Program-made: the position numbers and the translations under genes | The notes under the pieces: generated by a model | The model's database searches: none | What the model was told of the DNA's origin: nothing | The model's input: only the letters and a program-made list of their open reading frames with translations | Part shown: positions 1 to 5,239 of the stretch, piece by piece | How the letters are laid out: every line of letters begins with the position of its first letter | Numbering within the stretch: the stretch's first letter is position 1 | Assembly (NCBI GenBank): GCA_023664705.1 | Contig: JAMPFE010000108.1 | Span: forward strand, 1 to 5,316 | Origin: Lachnospiraceae bacterium | Lineage (GTDB): Bacteria > Bacillota > Clostridia > Oscillospirales > Ruminococcaceae | Length of the DNA stretch: 5,316 nt | Direction: 5' to 3'

Positions 1-116
1 CAGCCCCCGAGACTAATTTCTCGGAGCAGTTCAACAACGCCGCCCAAGCCAACGATATGCTGTCTATGATAAAGGCGGCGGACAGCATGACGGCGGCACA
101 GGGTACTAAAATTTAA
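1..116 (+). CDS. C-terminal end of an upstream phage head gene (partial)
   Basis: An open frame enters from the left edge (first full codon at position 3) and ends at TAA 114-116. It gives about 37 residues that are polar and helix-prone, with the motif NDMLSMIKAADSMTAAQG near the end. Reading direction and position directly before the major capsid gene fit a scaffold, head protease or other head-morphogenesis protein, but the visible tail is too short to name a family. The frame is free of stops and has the same GCG/GCC-rich codon use as the genes that follow. Confidence is good that it is a coding end and low for its role. Confidence 0.6.
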   Translation, partial: APETNFSEQFNNAAQANDMLSMIKAADSMTAAQGTKI

Positions 117-123
117 CAGCAAC

Positions 124-242
124 ATTAAAAAGTCGCAGCGTCAAAAGTCGCAAGCAAGCAGCGCGACCGAAGCGAAGCGTAGGGAGCGCTGCTTGGCTAG
201 GGCACGCGAAGCGTGCCCGGTGCGAGCTTTTGACTTTTAAAT
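124..242. repeat. Nested inverted repeat, potential three-way-junction element before the capsid gene
   Basis: This gap between genes is almost wholly palindromic. The outer arms are 140-152 (gtcaaaagtcgca) and 221-234 (tgcgagcttttgac), complementary except for one bulged base. Inside them sit two hairpins. The first pairs 155-164 (caagcagcgc) with 186-195 (gcgctgcttg) around a 21-nt loop. The second pairs 200-207 (gggcacgc) with 211-218 (gcgtgccc) around a GAA triloop. Both hairpins contain the same 9-mer gcgaagcgt (172-180 and 206-214). AT-rich edges (attaaaa 124-130, ttttaaat 235-242) extend the symmetry across a 9-nt bulge. The capsid ribosome site lies just outside the fold and stays free. 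It may be a structured leader that protects or processes the capsid mRNA, or a MITE-like dispersed repeat. No run of T follows the hairpins as an intrinsic terminator would need. Confidence 0.75.
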
Positions 243-243
243 A

Positions 244-250
244 AGGAGGA
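244..250 (+). promoter_or_regulatory. Strong ribosome binding site of the major capsid gene
   Basis: AGGAGGA lies five bases before the ATG at 256, outside the nested inverted repeat. It fixes the capsid start and fits the very high expression a capsid protein needs. Confidence 0.8.
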
Positions 251-255
251 AAATT

Positions 256-1203
256 ATGCCCGACAATACAATTGCAATGAGTTTCAGCTGCCCGAATTAT
301 TCGGGTACGCTGTACACCAAAAGCAACGTCGAAACGCCGTTTTTAAACGCGATAGGCGGTGCGCTCCATTCCAATACCGTTGAGTTCGTGACCTCGCAGG
401 ATTACTCGCTTGAGGAGCCGAGCCAGCCCTCGATTTCCGAGGCGGACAGCGCCAAGCCCGCGGCAGCGTCGTTCATCACGCGCAAGCAGGAGACCAACGT
501 CACGCAGATATTCCGCGAGGCGGTCTCGGTAACGCACGCAAAGCTCGCGAACATGGGCACGCTCTCGGGAATAAATATTGCGGGTCAGCAGCCCAATCCC
601 ATTGACGAGCTGCAGTTCCAGAAAGCGGCTAAGATGAAGAAGATCGCCAACGATATCGAGTACACGTTCATCAACGGCAAATTCAACAAGGCGACCTCGG
701 ACAGCGAGGCTAACAAGACGCGCGGCATTATCGAGGCTATCACGACCAACGCCGTAATGAACGCGGGCGCGGTGGACGCGTCCACGCTCCGCTCCACACT
801 GAACACGTTCTTCAAAACGATGTTCGACAACGGCGCTTCGCCCGACGGGAATACCGTTTTCGTGAACTCCATGATAGCGGCGGCTATCACGGCGGCTTAC
901 ACGGACAAAATGCAGCTTTACCCGAACGGCACGACCTCGGCGGGCGCGGCGATCAGAGGGCTTATGACGGATTTCGGCACGGTGAATATCATTCTCGCGC
1001 GAACCGTTCCGCAGAACACTCTGCTTTGCGTAAAGACGCAAGCTTGTCACCCCGTCGAGCAGACGACCCCCGGCTACGGTAATTTCTATTACATGGATAA
1101 ATCCGCGGGCGAGGGCGCGGCATTCAAGGGCGAGATATTCGGTCAGATAGGTCTGGATTACGGCGCGGAATATTTACACGGAAAGCTGGTGTTTACCGAA
1201 TGA
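256..1203 (+). CDS. Major capsid protein, SU10/DUF5309-like
   Basis: A 315-residue protein that should form the icosahedral head shell with the HK97 fold. Features resembling the SU10 major capsid (DUF5309) family as I know it: the helical ANDIEYTFINGK stretch at about 131-142, followed by TRGIIEAITTN at 155-165 and a long helix-rich middle. A beta-rich C-terminus ends in GQIGLDYGAEYLHGKL (296-311). Length is normal for the family. There is no obvious cleaved N-terminal delta domain, so assembly probably relies on a separate scaffold, perhaps the gene cut off at the left edge. The start at ATG 256 is set by AGGAGGA. The stop TGA overlaps the next start (ATGA, 1200-1203), so translation is likely coupled. 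A long antisense open frame across it is a codon-bias shadow. Family assignment is from remembered sequence pattern, not a search. Confidence 0.85.
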   Translation: MPDNTIAMSFSCPNYSGTLYTKSNVETPFLNAIGGALHSNTVEFVTSQDYSLEEPSQPSISEADSAKPAAASFITRKQETNVTQIFREAVSVTHAKLANMGTLSGINIAGQQPNPIDELQFQKAAKMKKIANDIEYTFINGKFNKATSDSEANKTRGIIEAITTNAVMNAGAVDASTLRSTLNTFFKTMFDNGASPDGNTVFVNSMIAAAITAAYTDKMQLYPNGTTSAGAAIRGLMTDFGTVNIILARTVPQNTLLCVKTQACHPVEQTTPGYGNFYYMDKSAGEGAAFKGEIFGQIGLDYGAEYLHGKLVFTE

Positions 1204-1442
1204 CAGTATACAAAGATAAAATGCCCGCTGCGGTGATAAGCGGCGCTCGAACGCTCGTTAAGTTCAACGGCGAGACCGCCGACGTTTCCGAGGAGACGGC
1301 GAAAATTCTTGAAAAGCTCGGCTACCGTACAGAGAAAGGCGGCGAACCCGATGACTCAACAGGAACTCCTGAAGCTCCATCTCCCGACGGCGGAGGAACA
1401 GGAGCTGCTACTGCTTCTGGAAACGGCAAAAAGCGCAATTAA
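1200..1442 (+). CDS. Small head-associated protein, function unknown
   Basis: An 80-residue protein starting in the ATGA overlap with the capsid stop. Residues 1-45 look like a small folded domain (VKFNGETADVSEETAKILEK at 21-40, then LGYRTE), a pattern common in short proteins encoded right after phage capsid genes. Residues 46-80 are low complexity, rich in Gly, Pro, Ser, Thr and Asp, with a basic KKR end. The last 92 bases also encode the start of the connector in another frame, so the disordered tail is probably shaped by that overlap. It may be a decoration or head-completion accessory; I do not recognise a named family. The ribosome site before it is weak, so coupling to the capsid gene is likely. 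Confidence 0.65.
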   Translation: MTVYKDKMPAAVISGARTLVKFNGETADVSEETAKILEKLGYRTEKGGEPDDSTGTPEAPSPDGGGTGAATASGNGKKRN

Positions 1443-1653
1443 CGCGCGGCGTTATCCGTTCGGGGACGTCCCCGACGAGCTGGAGAAACGCTACGAAAAC
1501 CTACAGATACGCATAGCGGTGGAACTGTTCAACAAGCAGGGCGCGGAGGGCGAGACCTCTCATTCCGAGAACGGTATCTCGCGCGGCTATTCTGCGGCAT
1601 GGATATCCGAGGAGCTCCTCTCCGAGATCACTCCGAAAGCGGGGATTTTATGA
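1351..1653 (+). CDS. Head-tail connector (gp6-like adaptor)
   Basis: A 100-residue, mostly helical protein expected to form a ring beneath the portal that links head to tail. The signature is at residues 61-78 (NKQGAEGETSHSENGISR), followed by an aromatic/hydrophobic end with ISEELLSEITPKAGIL. This pattern is typical of phage gp6-like connector proteins (Phage_connect type). The start is ATG 1351, with AAAGGCGG (about 1335-1342) upstream. A TTG at 1309 is in frame but would add an uncharacteristic 14-residue leader. The gene begins inside the previous one (92-bp overlap in a different frame) and ends with a 4-bp ATGA overlap into the head-closure gene. Confidence 0.85.
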   Translation: MTQQELLKLHLPTAEEQELLLLLETAKSAINARRYPFGDVPDELEKRYENLQIRIAVELFNKQGAEGETSHSENGISRGYSAAWISEELLSEITPKAGIL

Positions 1654-2024
1654 GAGATCTACGACGGAATCAAGTCGCGGTGACTTATCGGCAATATCTT
1701 GAAAGCAAGGAAATCGTTGACAAGTGGGGCAATTCCACGGCGGAGTACGAGCCTGTTTTCGGTGAGGAACAAACGCTCCTCATGTCCGTTTCGGCGAATA
1801 AGGGCGCGTATTCCGAGCAGATGTTCGGCGGCGTTCTCGACTACGACCGCGTAATGCTCATCAGCGACCCGAACTGCCCGATAGACGAGCACTCGCGGCT
1901 GACTATCGACGGGAAAACATACGTCGTTAAGGCTGTGGCACGTTCTCTGAATGTAACGCAGTATGCAATAAAGAGGGTCGATATCAATGAAAATAACGGT
2001 CAAGCTCTCGGCGGAGAGCCTTAG
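1650..2024 (+). CDS. Head-closure (stopper) protein
   Basis: A 124-residue, beta-rich protein expected to sit below the connector ring and close the filled head. It resembles Bacillota phage head-closure proteins. The N-terminus is basic (MRDLRRNQVAVTYRQYL). The centre reads EYEPVFGEEQTLLMSVSANKG, with DYDRVMLISDPNCPIDEHSRL at about 64-84. It closes with an IDGKTYVVKAVARSLN strand pair near 86-101. ATG 1650 is preferred over ATG 1599 because it makes the usual ATGA overlap with the connector stop and removes an arginine/aspartate-rich leader that only mirrors the connector coding frame. The end overlaps the next gene by 38 bp. Confidence 0.8.
   Translation: MRDLRRNQVAVTYRQYLESKEIVDKWGNSTAEYEPVFGEEQTLLMSVSANKGAYSEQMFGGVLDYDRVMLISDPNCPIDEHSRLTIDGKTYVVKAVARSLNVTQYAIKRVDINENNGQALGGEP
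1971..1977 (+). promoter_or_regulatory. Internal ribosome binding site for the gp10-like gene
   Basis: AAGAGGG lies nine bases before ATG 1987, inside the coding end of the head-closure gene. It supports the early start of the gp10-like gene and so the 38-bp overlap. Confidence 0.6.
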
Positions 2025-2499
2025 GAAAGCGGCGGCGGAAGTTAGAGCCTACAAGGCTCGCATAGAAAAGCTAGCCGCCGAACTTACCGCCGAATTAGCC
2101 GCCCAGGGTGCTCAAATCGCGCTTGTAGAAGCGGGTAATATACGAATGACCGGCACGCTGTTATCGTCTATTGTGAGCGAATTTAACGGCAATTTCGGCT
2201 TTGTCAAGTGCAAGTGCGGCTACGCCGTTTATGTTGAATTCGGCACGGGAGTTGTCGGAAAAGCCAAAAAGCACCCCGATATCTCGATAGTCGGCTGGAG
2301 CTATGACGTGAACAGTCACGGCGAACTCGGCTGGTGGTATCCTACAACGGAGACCGACCCTAATCCCTACAAGCGCAAGGGCAAGGACGGCAAGATGTAC
2401 GCGTGGACAAAGGGAATGCCGTCGCGCCCGTTCATGTACAACACGGCTCGGGAGCTTAGGCGGCTGGTCATTCCGACGGCGAGGGGGCTGATATCATGA
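1987..2499 (+). CDS. HK97 gp10-like neck / tail-completion protein
   Basis: A 170-residue protein with the hallmarks of the HK97 gp10-like family, which works at the neck where the tail is joined. An N-terminal amphipathic helix (about 8-48) precedes the loop and strand YAVYVEFGTG at 79-88. The family's ending motif is WTKGMPSRPFMYNT (140-153), followed by a C-terminal helix. Between these lies an insertion with SYDVNSHGELGWWYPT. The ATG at 1987 is inside the previous gene and has its own AAGAGGG. The first third uses more T- and A-ending codons (TTA, CTA, GTT) than its neighbours, a mild hint of a separate history. The stop overlaps the next ATG in ATGA (2496-2499). Confidence 0.88.
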   Translation: MKITVKLSAESLRKAAAEVRAYKARIEKLAAELTAELAAQGAQIALVEAGNIRMTGTLLSSIVSEFNGNFGFVKCKCGYAVYVEFGTGVVGKAKKHPDISIVGWSYDVNSHGELGWWYPTTETDPNPYKRKGKDGKMYAWTKGMPSRPFMYNTARELRRLVIPTARGLIS

Positions 2500-2900
2500 C
2501 GGATGTTGAGGATTACATTGTCGATAAGGTGGCAAAGGCGCTCCGCGCGGAGTTCGACGGGATATTCGTGGTGTCGACCGACACGGACGCGCCGTCAAAA
2601 TTCCCCGCGGTGTGCTTCTGGGAACAATCAAACGTTCCCGTCGCGGCGACGCAGACGGCACATTCACGCGAGAACCACACCGAGCTGATGTTTCAGGGCA
2701 ATATCTTCTCGAACCTCACGAGCGGCGGAAAAAGGCAATGCCGACAGATTGCCGCCGTGATAGACAGGGAGATGACGAGAATGGGCTTTATCCGGATTTT
2801 CGGACAGCCGATACTCAATCCCGCCGACACTTCGATAAGCCGCTACACGCTGCGGTATATGGGGATAGTCGGCGCGGACGGGATAGTTTATACAAGTTAG
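2496..2900 (+). CDS. Tail terminator / tail completion protein
   Basis: A 134-residue protein with the layout of phage tail terminators, which cap the tail tube and join it to the head. An N-terminal helix (1-22) is followed by a strand and loop ending in FPAVCFWE (36-43). A central ENHTELMFQGNIFSN strand (59-73) precedes a GKRQCRQIAAVIDREMTRMG helix (78-97). A final strand pair is RYTLRYMGIV (116-125). Position between the gp10-like and tail tube genes is the usual one. The start in ATGA has GAGGGGG just upstream. The family call rests on pattern and synteny; 'minor capsid protein' is a common alternative label for the same group. Confidence 0.75.
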   Translation: MTDVEDYIVDKVAKALRAEFDGIFVVSTDTDAPSKFPAVCFWEQSNVPVAATQTAHSRENHTELMFQGNIFSNLTSGGKRQCRQIAAVIDREMTRMGFIRIFGQPILNPADTSISRYTLRYMGIVGADGIVYTS

Positions 2901-2904
2901 GAGG
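2899..2904 (+). promoter_or_regulatory. Ribosome binding site of the tail tube gene
   Basis: AGGAGG overlaps the stop codon TAG (2898-2900) of the previous gene and sits seven bases before ATG 2912. It sets the true start inside a much longer open frame that runs back to 2612. Confidence 0.75.
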
Positions 2905-2911
2905 AAATTTT

Positions 2912-3424
2912 ATGGCAAATGTAAAATCGGGTATACCGCTTTCGACTGCGGGCACAGAGCTGGCTTGGGCGGTCGAAACCTCGGCGGGTGTAGTACCAAC
3001 CGCGGCGCATTTTATTCCCGACGTCACCTCGATGCCCGATATGAACGCGTCGCCCGAGAATATCGACGTGACCGACCTTTCGTGCAAGAAATACAAGAAA
3101 TTCATTCAGGGGCTTATCGACCTTTCGGGAGCGAGCTCCTACGGCGCGAACCTCACAATGCTCCTTTACAAGGAATGGAAAAAGCTTATGTCGGCTTACG
3201 AGACCGCTAAGAAAAACGGTTTACAGACGTGGTTCTATATCGTGACTCCCAATCTGCCGACGGTAGCTTTTCCCGGTGAGCCTGGAGCGCTGGGAGTTCC
3301 CGGAAAAGAGATCAACAGTAAAAACGCTATCAATTTGAGCATCACCGTAGCGGGCGAGCCGCAGTGGTTAGACAGCAGCATAACGATCGAATATCCGCAG
3401 AGCGAGGAAACGACAGGAGGATAA
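2912..3424 (+). CDS. Major tail tube protein
   Basis: A 170-residue protein that should polymerise into the tail tube around the tape measure. The N-terminus (MANVKSGIPLSTAGTELAWA) leads into residues 36-57 (PDVTSMPDMNASPENIDVTD), then a KKFIQGLIDLSGASS segment at 62-76. The C-terminal half holds a TWFYIVTPN strand (106-114), a Gly/Pro loop (121-132) and an INLSITVAGEPQW strand (140-152). This matches the tail tube proteins of Bacillota siphophages as I know them, and the next genes are the tail chaperones and the tape measure. The start at 2912 follows a perfect AGGAGG; upstream in-frame sequence is antisense-like read-through of the terminator gene. There is no added C-terminal Ig-like domain. 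Confidence 0.85.
   Translation: MANVKSGIPLSTAGTELAWAVETSAGVVPTAAHFIPDVTSMPDMNASPENIDVTDLSCKKYKKFIQGLIDLSGASSYGANLTMLLYKEWKKLMSAYETAKKNGLQTWFYIVTPNLPTVAFPGEPGALGVPGKEINSKNAINLSITVAGEPQWLDSSITIEYPQSEETTGG
3416..3421 (+). promoter_or_regulatory. Ribosome binding site of tail chaperone G
   Basis: AGGAGG in the last codons of the tail tube gene, six bases before ATG 3428. It fits the need for much more G than the fusion product. Confidence 0.7.
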
Positions 3425-3427
3425 CTT

Positions 3428-3772
3428 ATGAAGAAAGTAACTATTACGGCAAACGACGGCAAAAGGTATACGCTTATGTTCAACAGGAAAACGGCGGCGG
3501 TATACAATGATATGGGCTATACGGCGAAAGACCTTCGGGAAAGACCGCTGGTTGCCGTGCCGGTGTTTATCTGGTGCGCGTTTAAGGCAGCTCACCCGTC
3601 TATTAAGCAGAGCAAGACCGAGGAGGTCTGGGACGAGCTTTCCGCGAAATCCAAGAGCAGCGTTATGACCGCGCTTGTCGATATGTACACCGACACCTAC
3701 ACGAGCCTTATGGGCGATGAGAACGGCGGGGATGACGAGGGAAACTCGGCGGCGGTGGAGTTCGAGGAGTAA
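3428..3772 (+). CDS. Tail assembly chaperone G (DUF5055-like)
   Basis: A 114-residue protein that should coat and hold the tape measure protein during tail assembly without entering the virion. The N-terminal strand pair (KVTITANDGKRYTLMFNRK, 3-21) and VYNDMGYTAKDL (25-36) come first. Then RPLVAVPVFIWCAFKAAHP (39-57) and a C-terminal helix with VDMYTDTYTSLM. This is the pattern of DUF5055 proteins found between tail tube and tape measure. The last residues are acidic and include the codons GGA AAC (G105, N106), which form the frameshift site. Stop TAA is at 3770-3772, partly inside the stimulating hairpin. Confidence 0.85.
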   Translation: MKKVTITANDGKRYTLMFNRKTAAVYNDMGYTAKDLRERPLVAVPVFIWCAFKAAHPSIKQSKTEEVWDELSAKSKSSVMTALVDMYTDTYTSLMGDENGGDDEGNSAAVEFEE

Positions 3773-4167
3773 CTCCGCCGGAAACAAAGAGCCTTTCGGA
3801 CATATTCAACGAGCTTTGCCCTCTCTATATGTCCATTGGAATGTCTTACGATGACTTTTGGGAGGGCGACGCCGCTCTCCCGAAATTTTACCGCGGGGCG
3901 TTTCAATTGAAGCAGGAACGCGAGCGCGAGCAGACCAATTTTTCCGCGTGGCTGAACGGGCTTTATGCCGCCAAAGCGTATTCGGTCGTCCTCGGGAACG
4001 CGTTCTCGAAAAAGGGCGCTCAGCCGCTGGAGTACTTCGACAAGCCTATCGAGCTCGCGACCGAAAAGGAGGAGCCCGCTCCCGACGAACAGGAACAGGC
4101 GCGGCTGCGTATGCTTGTCAATCTGGATAACTTTGTGAGGGCGTTCAAGAACAAGGAGGTGAAATAA
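3428..4167 (+). CDS. GT fusion tail chaperone made by -1 frameshift
   Basis: Predicted product of join(3428..3745, 3745..4167): 106 residues of G, then 140 residues in the -1 frame, 246 in total. After the slip the chain continues LGGGGVRGVTPPETKSLSDI, a flexible glycine-rich linker leading straight into the T domain. In lambda and many other tailed phages the same arrangement gives a GT protein in which G binds the tape measure and T recruits tail tube subunits. Here the frame relation, the slippery heptamer and the hairpin are all visible, and the -1 frame is open from 3736, just before the slip point. That expression really occurs is inferred. Confidence 0.8.
3739..3780 (+). promoter_or_regulatory. 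Programmed -1 ribosomal frameshift signal
   Basis: The heptamer G GGA AAC at 3739-3745 lies in the zero frame of G exactly as X XXY YYZ. After a spacer of 7 nt (3746-3752), bases 3753-3762 (cggtggagtt) pair with 3771-3780 (aactccgccg). This gives a 10-bp stem with a single G-U pair and an 8-nt loop. Distance and stem length fit the usual stimulator geometry. The heptamer differs from lambda's GGGAAAG only in the last base. The G stop codon falls in the loop/stem boundary. Confidence 0.85.
3745..4167 (+). CDS. T domain of the tail chaperone (expressed only as GT)
   Basis: The -1 frame segment encodes 140 residues. The recognisable T-domain pattern is SLSDIFNELCPLYMSIGMSY followed by DDFWEGD, a basic helical region with FQLKQERER, and then WLNGLYAAKAYSVVLGNAF. 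Late in the chain comes EYFDKPIEL and an acidic linker. In fusion numbering MSYDDFW is at 139-145. A free start at ATG 3829 is possible on paper, but it has no ribosome site and would cut off conserved residues upstream, so translation as part of GT is much more likely. The stop TAA (4165-4167) shares one base with the tape measure ATG. Confidence 0.75.
   Translation, partial: LGGGGVRGVTPPETKSLSDIFNELCPLYMSIGMSYDDFWEGDAALPKFYRGAFQLKQEREREQTNFSAWLNGLYAAKAYSVVLGNAFSKKGAQPLEYFDKPIELATEKEEPAPDEQEQARLRMLVNLDNFVRAFKNKEVK
4154..4161 (+). promoter_or_regulatory. Ribosome binding site of the tape measure gene
   Basis: AGGAGGTG, a near-perfect match to the 16S tail, ends five bases before ATG 4167 and lies within the end of the T frame. 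Confidence 0.75.
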
Positions 4168-4805
4168 TGGCGGAAGCAACGATAGACGGGCTCCAAATAG
4201 AGATAAGCACGACGAGCGCTTCGGCGGGTGATAACCTCGAAAAGCTGGCGCAGCAGCTCGAGCGACTGGAGAGCGCAGTCACTCCGCTCACGTCGAATAA
4301 GGGCTTGGAGAAGGTCGCCAAGCAGCTTGACAAGCTCGGCGCGGTGTCGCAGAAGCTCTCGGGGCTTACGGGGTTCGAGAAGATAGGACAGACGGTCGAC
4401 AGCCTAAAAAAGCTCGACCAGCTGAACAGCATAGGCGACATTTCGCCGTTTATACGCAATCTGAACAAACTGCCGCAGGCGCTTACGGCGATAAGCCAAA
4501 TGCCGACTGTGGACGCAGCGAGATTTCAGCAGTTAGTCGATGCGCTGAAGCCGTTAGAGACGATAAGCGCCGGCAGTATCAACAGTCTGATGAATGCGCT
4601 GAAAAAACTGCCGCAGATATCGCAGTCGCTTTCGGGTGTGGATCTTTCGGAATTTTCGCGGCAAATTCAGCAGATAGCGCAGGCGATATCCATTACCGCT
4701 TCGGCAAATTTTTGGTACTCGTCCTGCGTCCAGAAAAGCATTTCGCGCGACTTCTCCTTGCCCATATTCCCCGCTTTGGCGGCGGGATTTGCCGACAATC
4801 CGTAA
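4167..4805 (+). pseudogene. Tape measure protein, N-terminal fragment only
   Basis: The tape measure protein sets tail length and normally runs to many hundreds of residues. Here only about 174 native residues remain (to about 4688). They are helical with regular leucine spacing and internal near-repeats: LEKLAQQLERL / LEKVAKQLDKL / FEKIGQTVDSLKKL, then LNKLPQALTAI and LKKLPQISQSL. This is typical of the coiled-coil N-terminus of these proteins. From about 4689 to the TAA at 4803-4805 the frame reads antisense through the integrase gene. The last 38 residues (starting SITASANFWYSS) are therefore not tape measure sequence. Position after the GT chaperone supports the identity. The truncation may be real deletion or an assembly join. 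Confidence 0.8.
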
Positions 4806-5239
4806 AACCTCACCGCGTGATTGAAGATAGCGCTCATCTGATTATGCACCGTTTTCAAATACACGGGCGAATACGGTTTTCCGTTCTTGTCGGTCTGCCC
4901 CATTATCTCATTCTGCCAAGCGATTATGTCCTTGGCTTGAATGTCGCTAATTTTGCGGTCTTTGAAATAGGGGAGTATTTTTGTGCGGATAATATGCTCC
5001 TTGGTATGCCAAGTGTTCTCCTTGAGCCGCTTTTTGGTGTCCTCGGTGTACACGTCCACGAAACTCCCGAACGTCATATCGAGGTCTGAAGTAAGCTTGT
5101 TAAGTTGCTCCCTTTCCCAAGCCTGCGCATCGCGCTTTGTTGCAAATCCGCGCTTTTGGGTCTGCTTGCGCTCTCCAGTCCAATCCGTGTAACGGTAAAC
5201 CGCGCGCCAAGTGCCGTTGCTATCCTTGTAAATTGCCAT
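4667..5239 (-). pseudogene. int: Phage tyrosine integrase, N-terminal half only
   Basis: The minus-strand frame starts at ATG 5239-5237, with GGAAGGA (5250-5244) upstream. It gives 190 residues, of which about 184 are native; full-length relatives are usually near 380-400. Residues 1-47 form the arm-site DNA-binding domain (MAIYKDSNGTWRAVYRYTD, then KRGFATKRDAQAWERE). Residues about 55-155 form the SAM-like core-binding domain, with WHTKEHIIRTKILPYFKDRK at 77-96, ISDIQAKDIIAWQNE and VHNQMSAIFNHAVRFYGLSANP. The catalytic domain is just beginning (SREMLFWTQDEYQKFAEAVMD, 164-184) when the sequence crosses the junction. The end IACAIC is antisense of the tape measure gene. All catalytic residues (Arg, Lys, His, Arg, His/Trp, Tyr) are absent, so it cannot recombine DNA, though the fragment could still bind att arm sites. 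Confidence 0.88.
4685..4690. other. Junction joining truncated tape measure to truncated integrase
   Basis: At GATATC (4685-4690) the + strand changes from tape measure coding (ending QIQQIAQAI) to the complement of integrase coding (ending FAEAVMD). Neither gene's continuation is present in the window. The junction hexamer is palindromic and there is no long homology in view. The exact break cannot be placed within a few bases without an intact relative of each gene. Confidence 0.7.

Noticed and set aside
186..242. Intrinsic terminator formed by the hairpin at 200-218
   Set aside because: No T-run follows the hairpin (next bases are ggtgcgag), and the genes on both sides appear to belong to one operon.
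228..257. Promoter with a TTGACT-like -35 box at 229-234
   Set aside because: The correctly spaced -10 position would fall on the ribosome site and start codon, and the hexamer is explained by the inverted-repeat arm.
343..1050. Long minus-strand open frame opposite the capsid gene (235 residues)
   Set aside because: It is exceptionally arginine-rich and mirrors the capsid codon pattern; no ribosome site or family pattern, so it is a shadow of a GC-biased coding strand.
1599..1649. Earlier ATG for the head-closure protein
   Set aside because: No ribosome site, and it would deeply overlap the connector; ATG 1650 gives the standard ATGA coupling.
2612..2911. Extended start for the tail tube protein
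   Set aside because: The upstream part is an out-of-frame reading of the tail terminator gene; a perfect AGGAGG before ATG 2912 marks the true start.
3829..4167. Independent T protein from ATG 3829
   Set aside because: No ribosome site precedes it and conserved-looking sequence continues upstream in the -1 frame, fitting a frameshift product instead.
4689..4805. Novel C-terminal domain on the tape measure protein
   Set aside because: These 38 residues are the antisense reading of the integrase gene beyond the junction.
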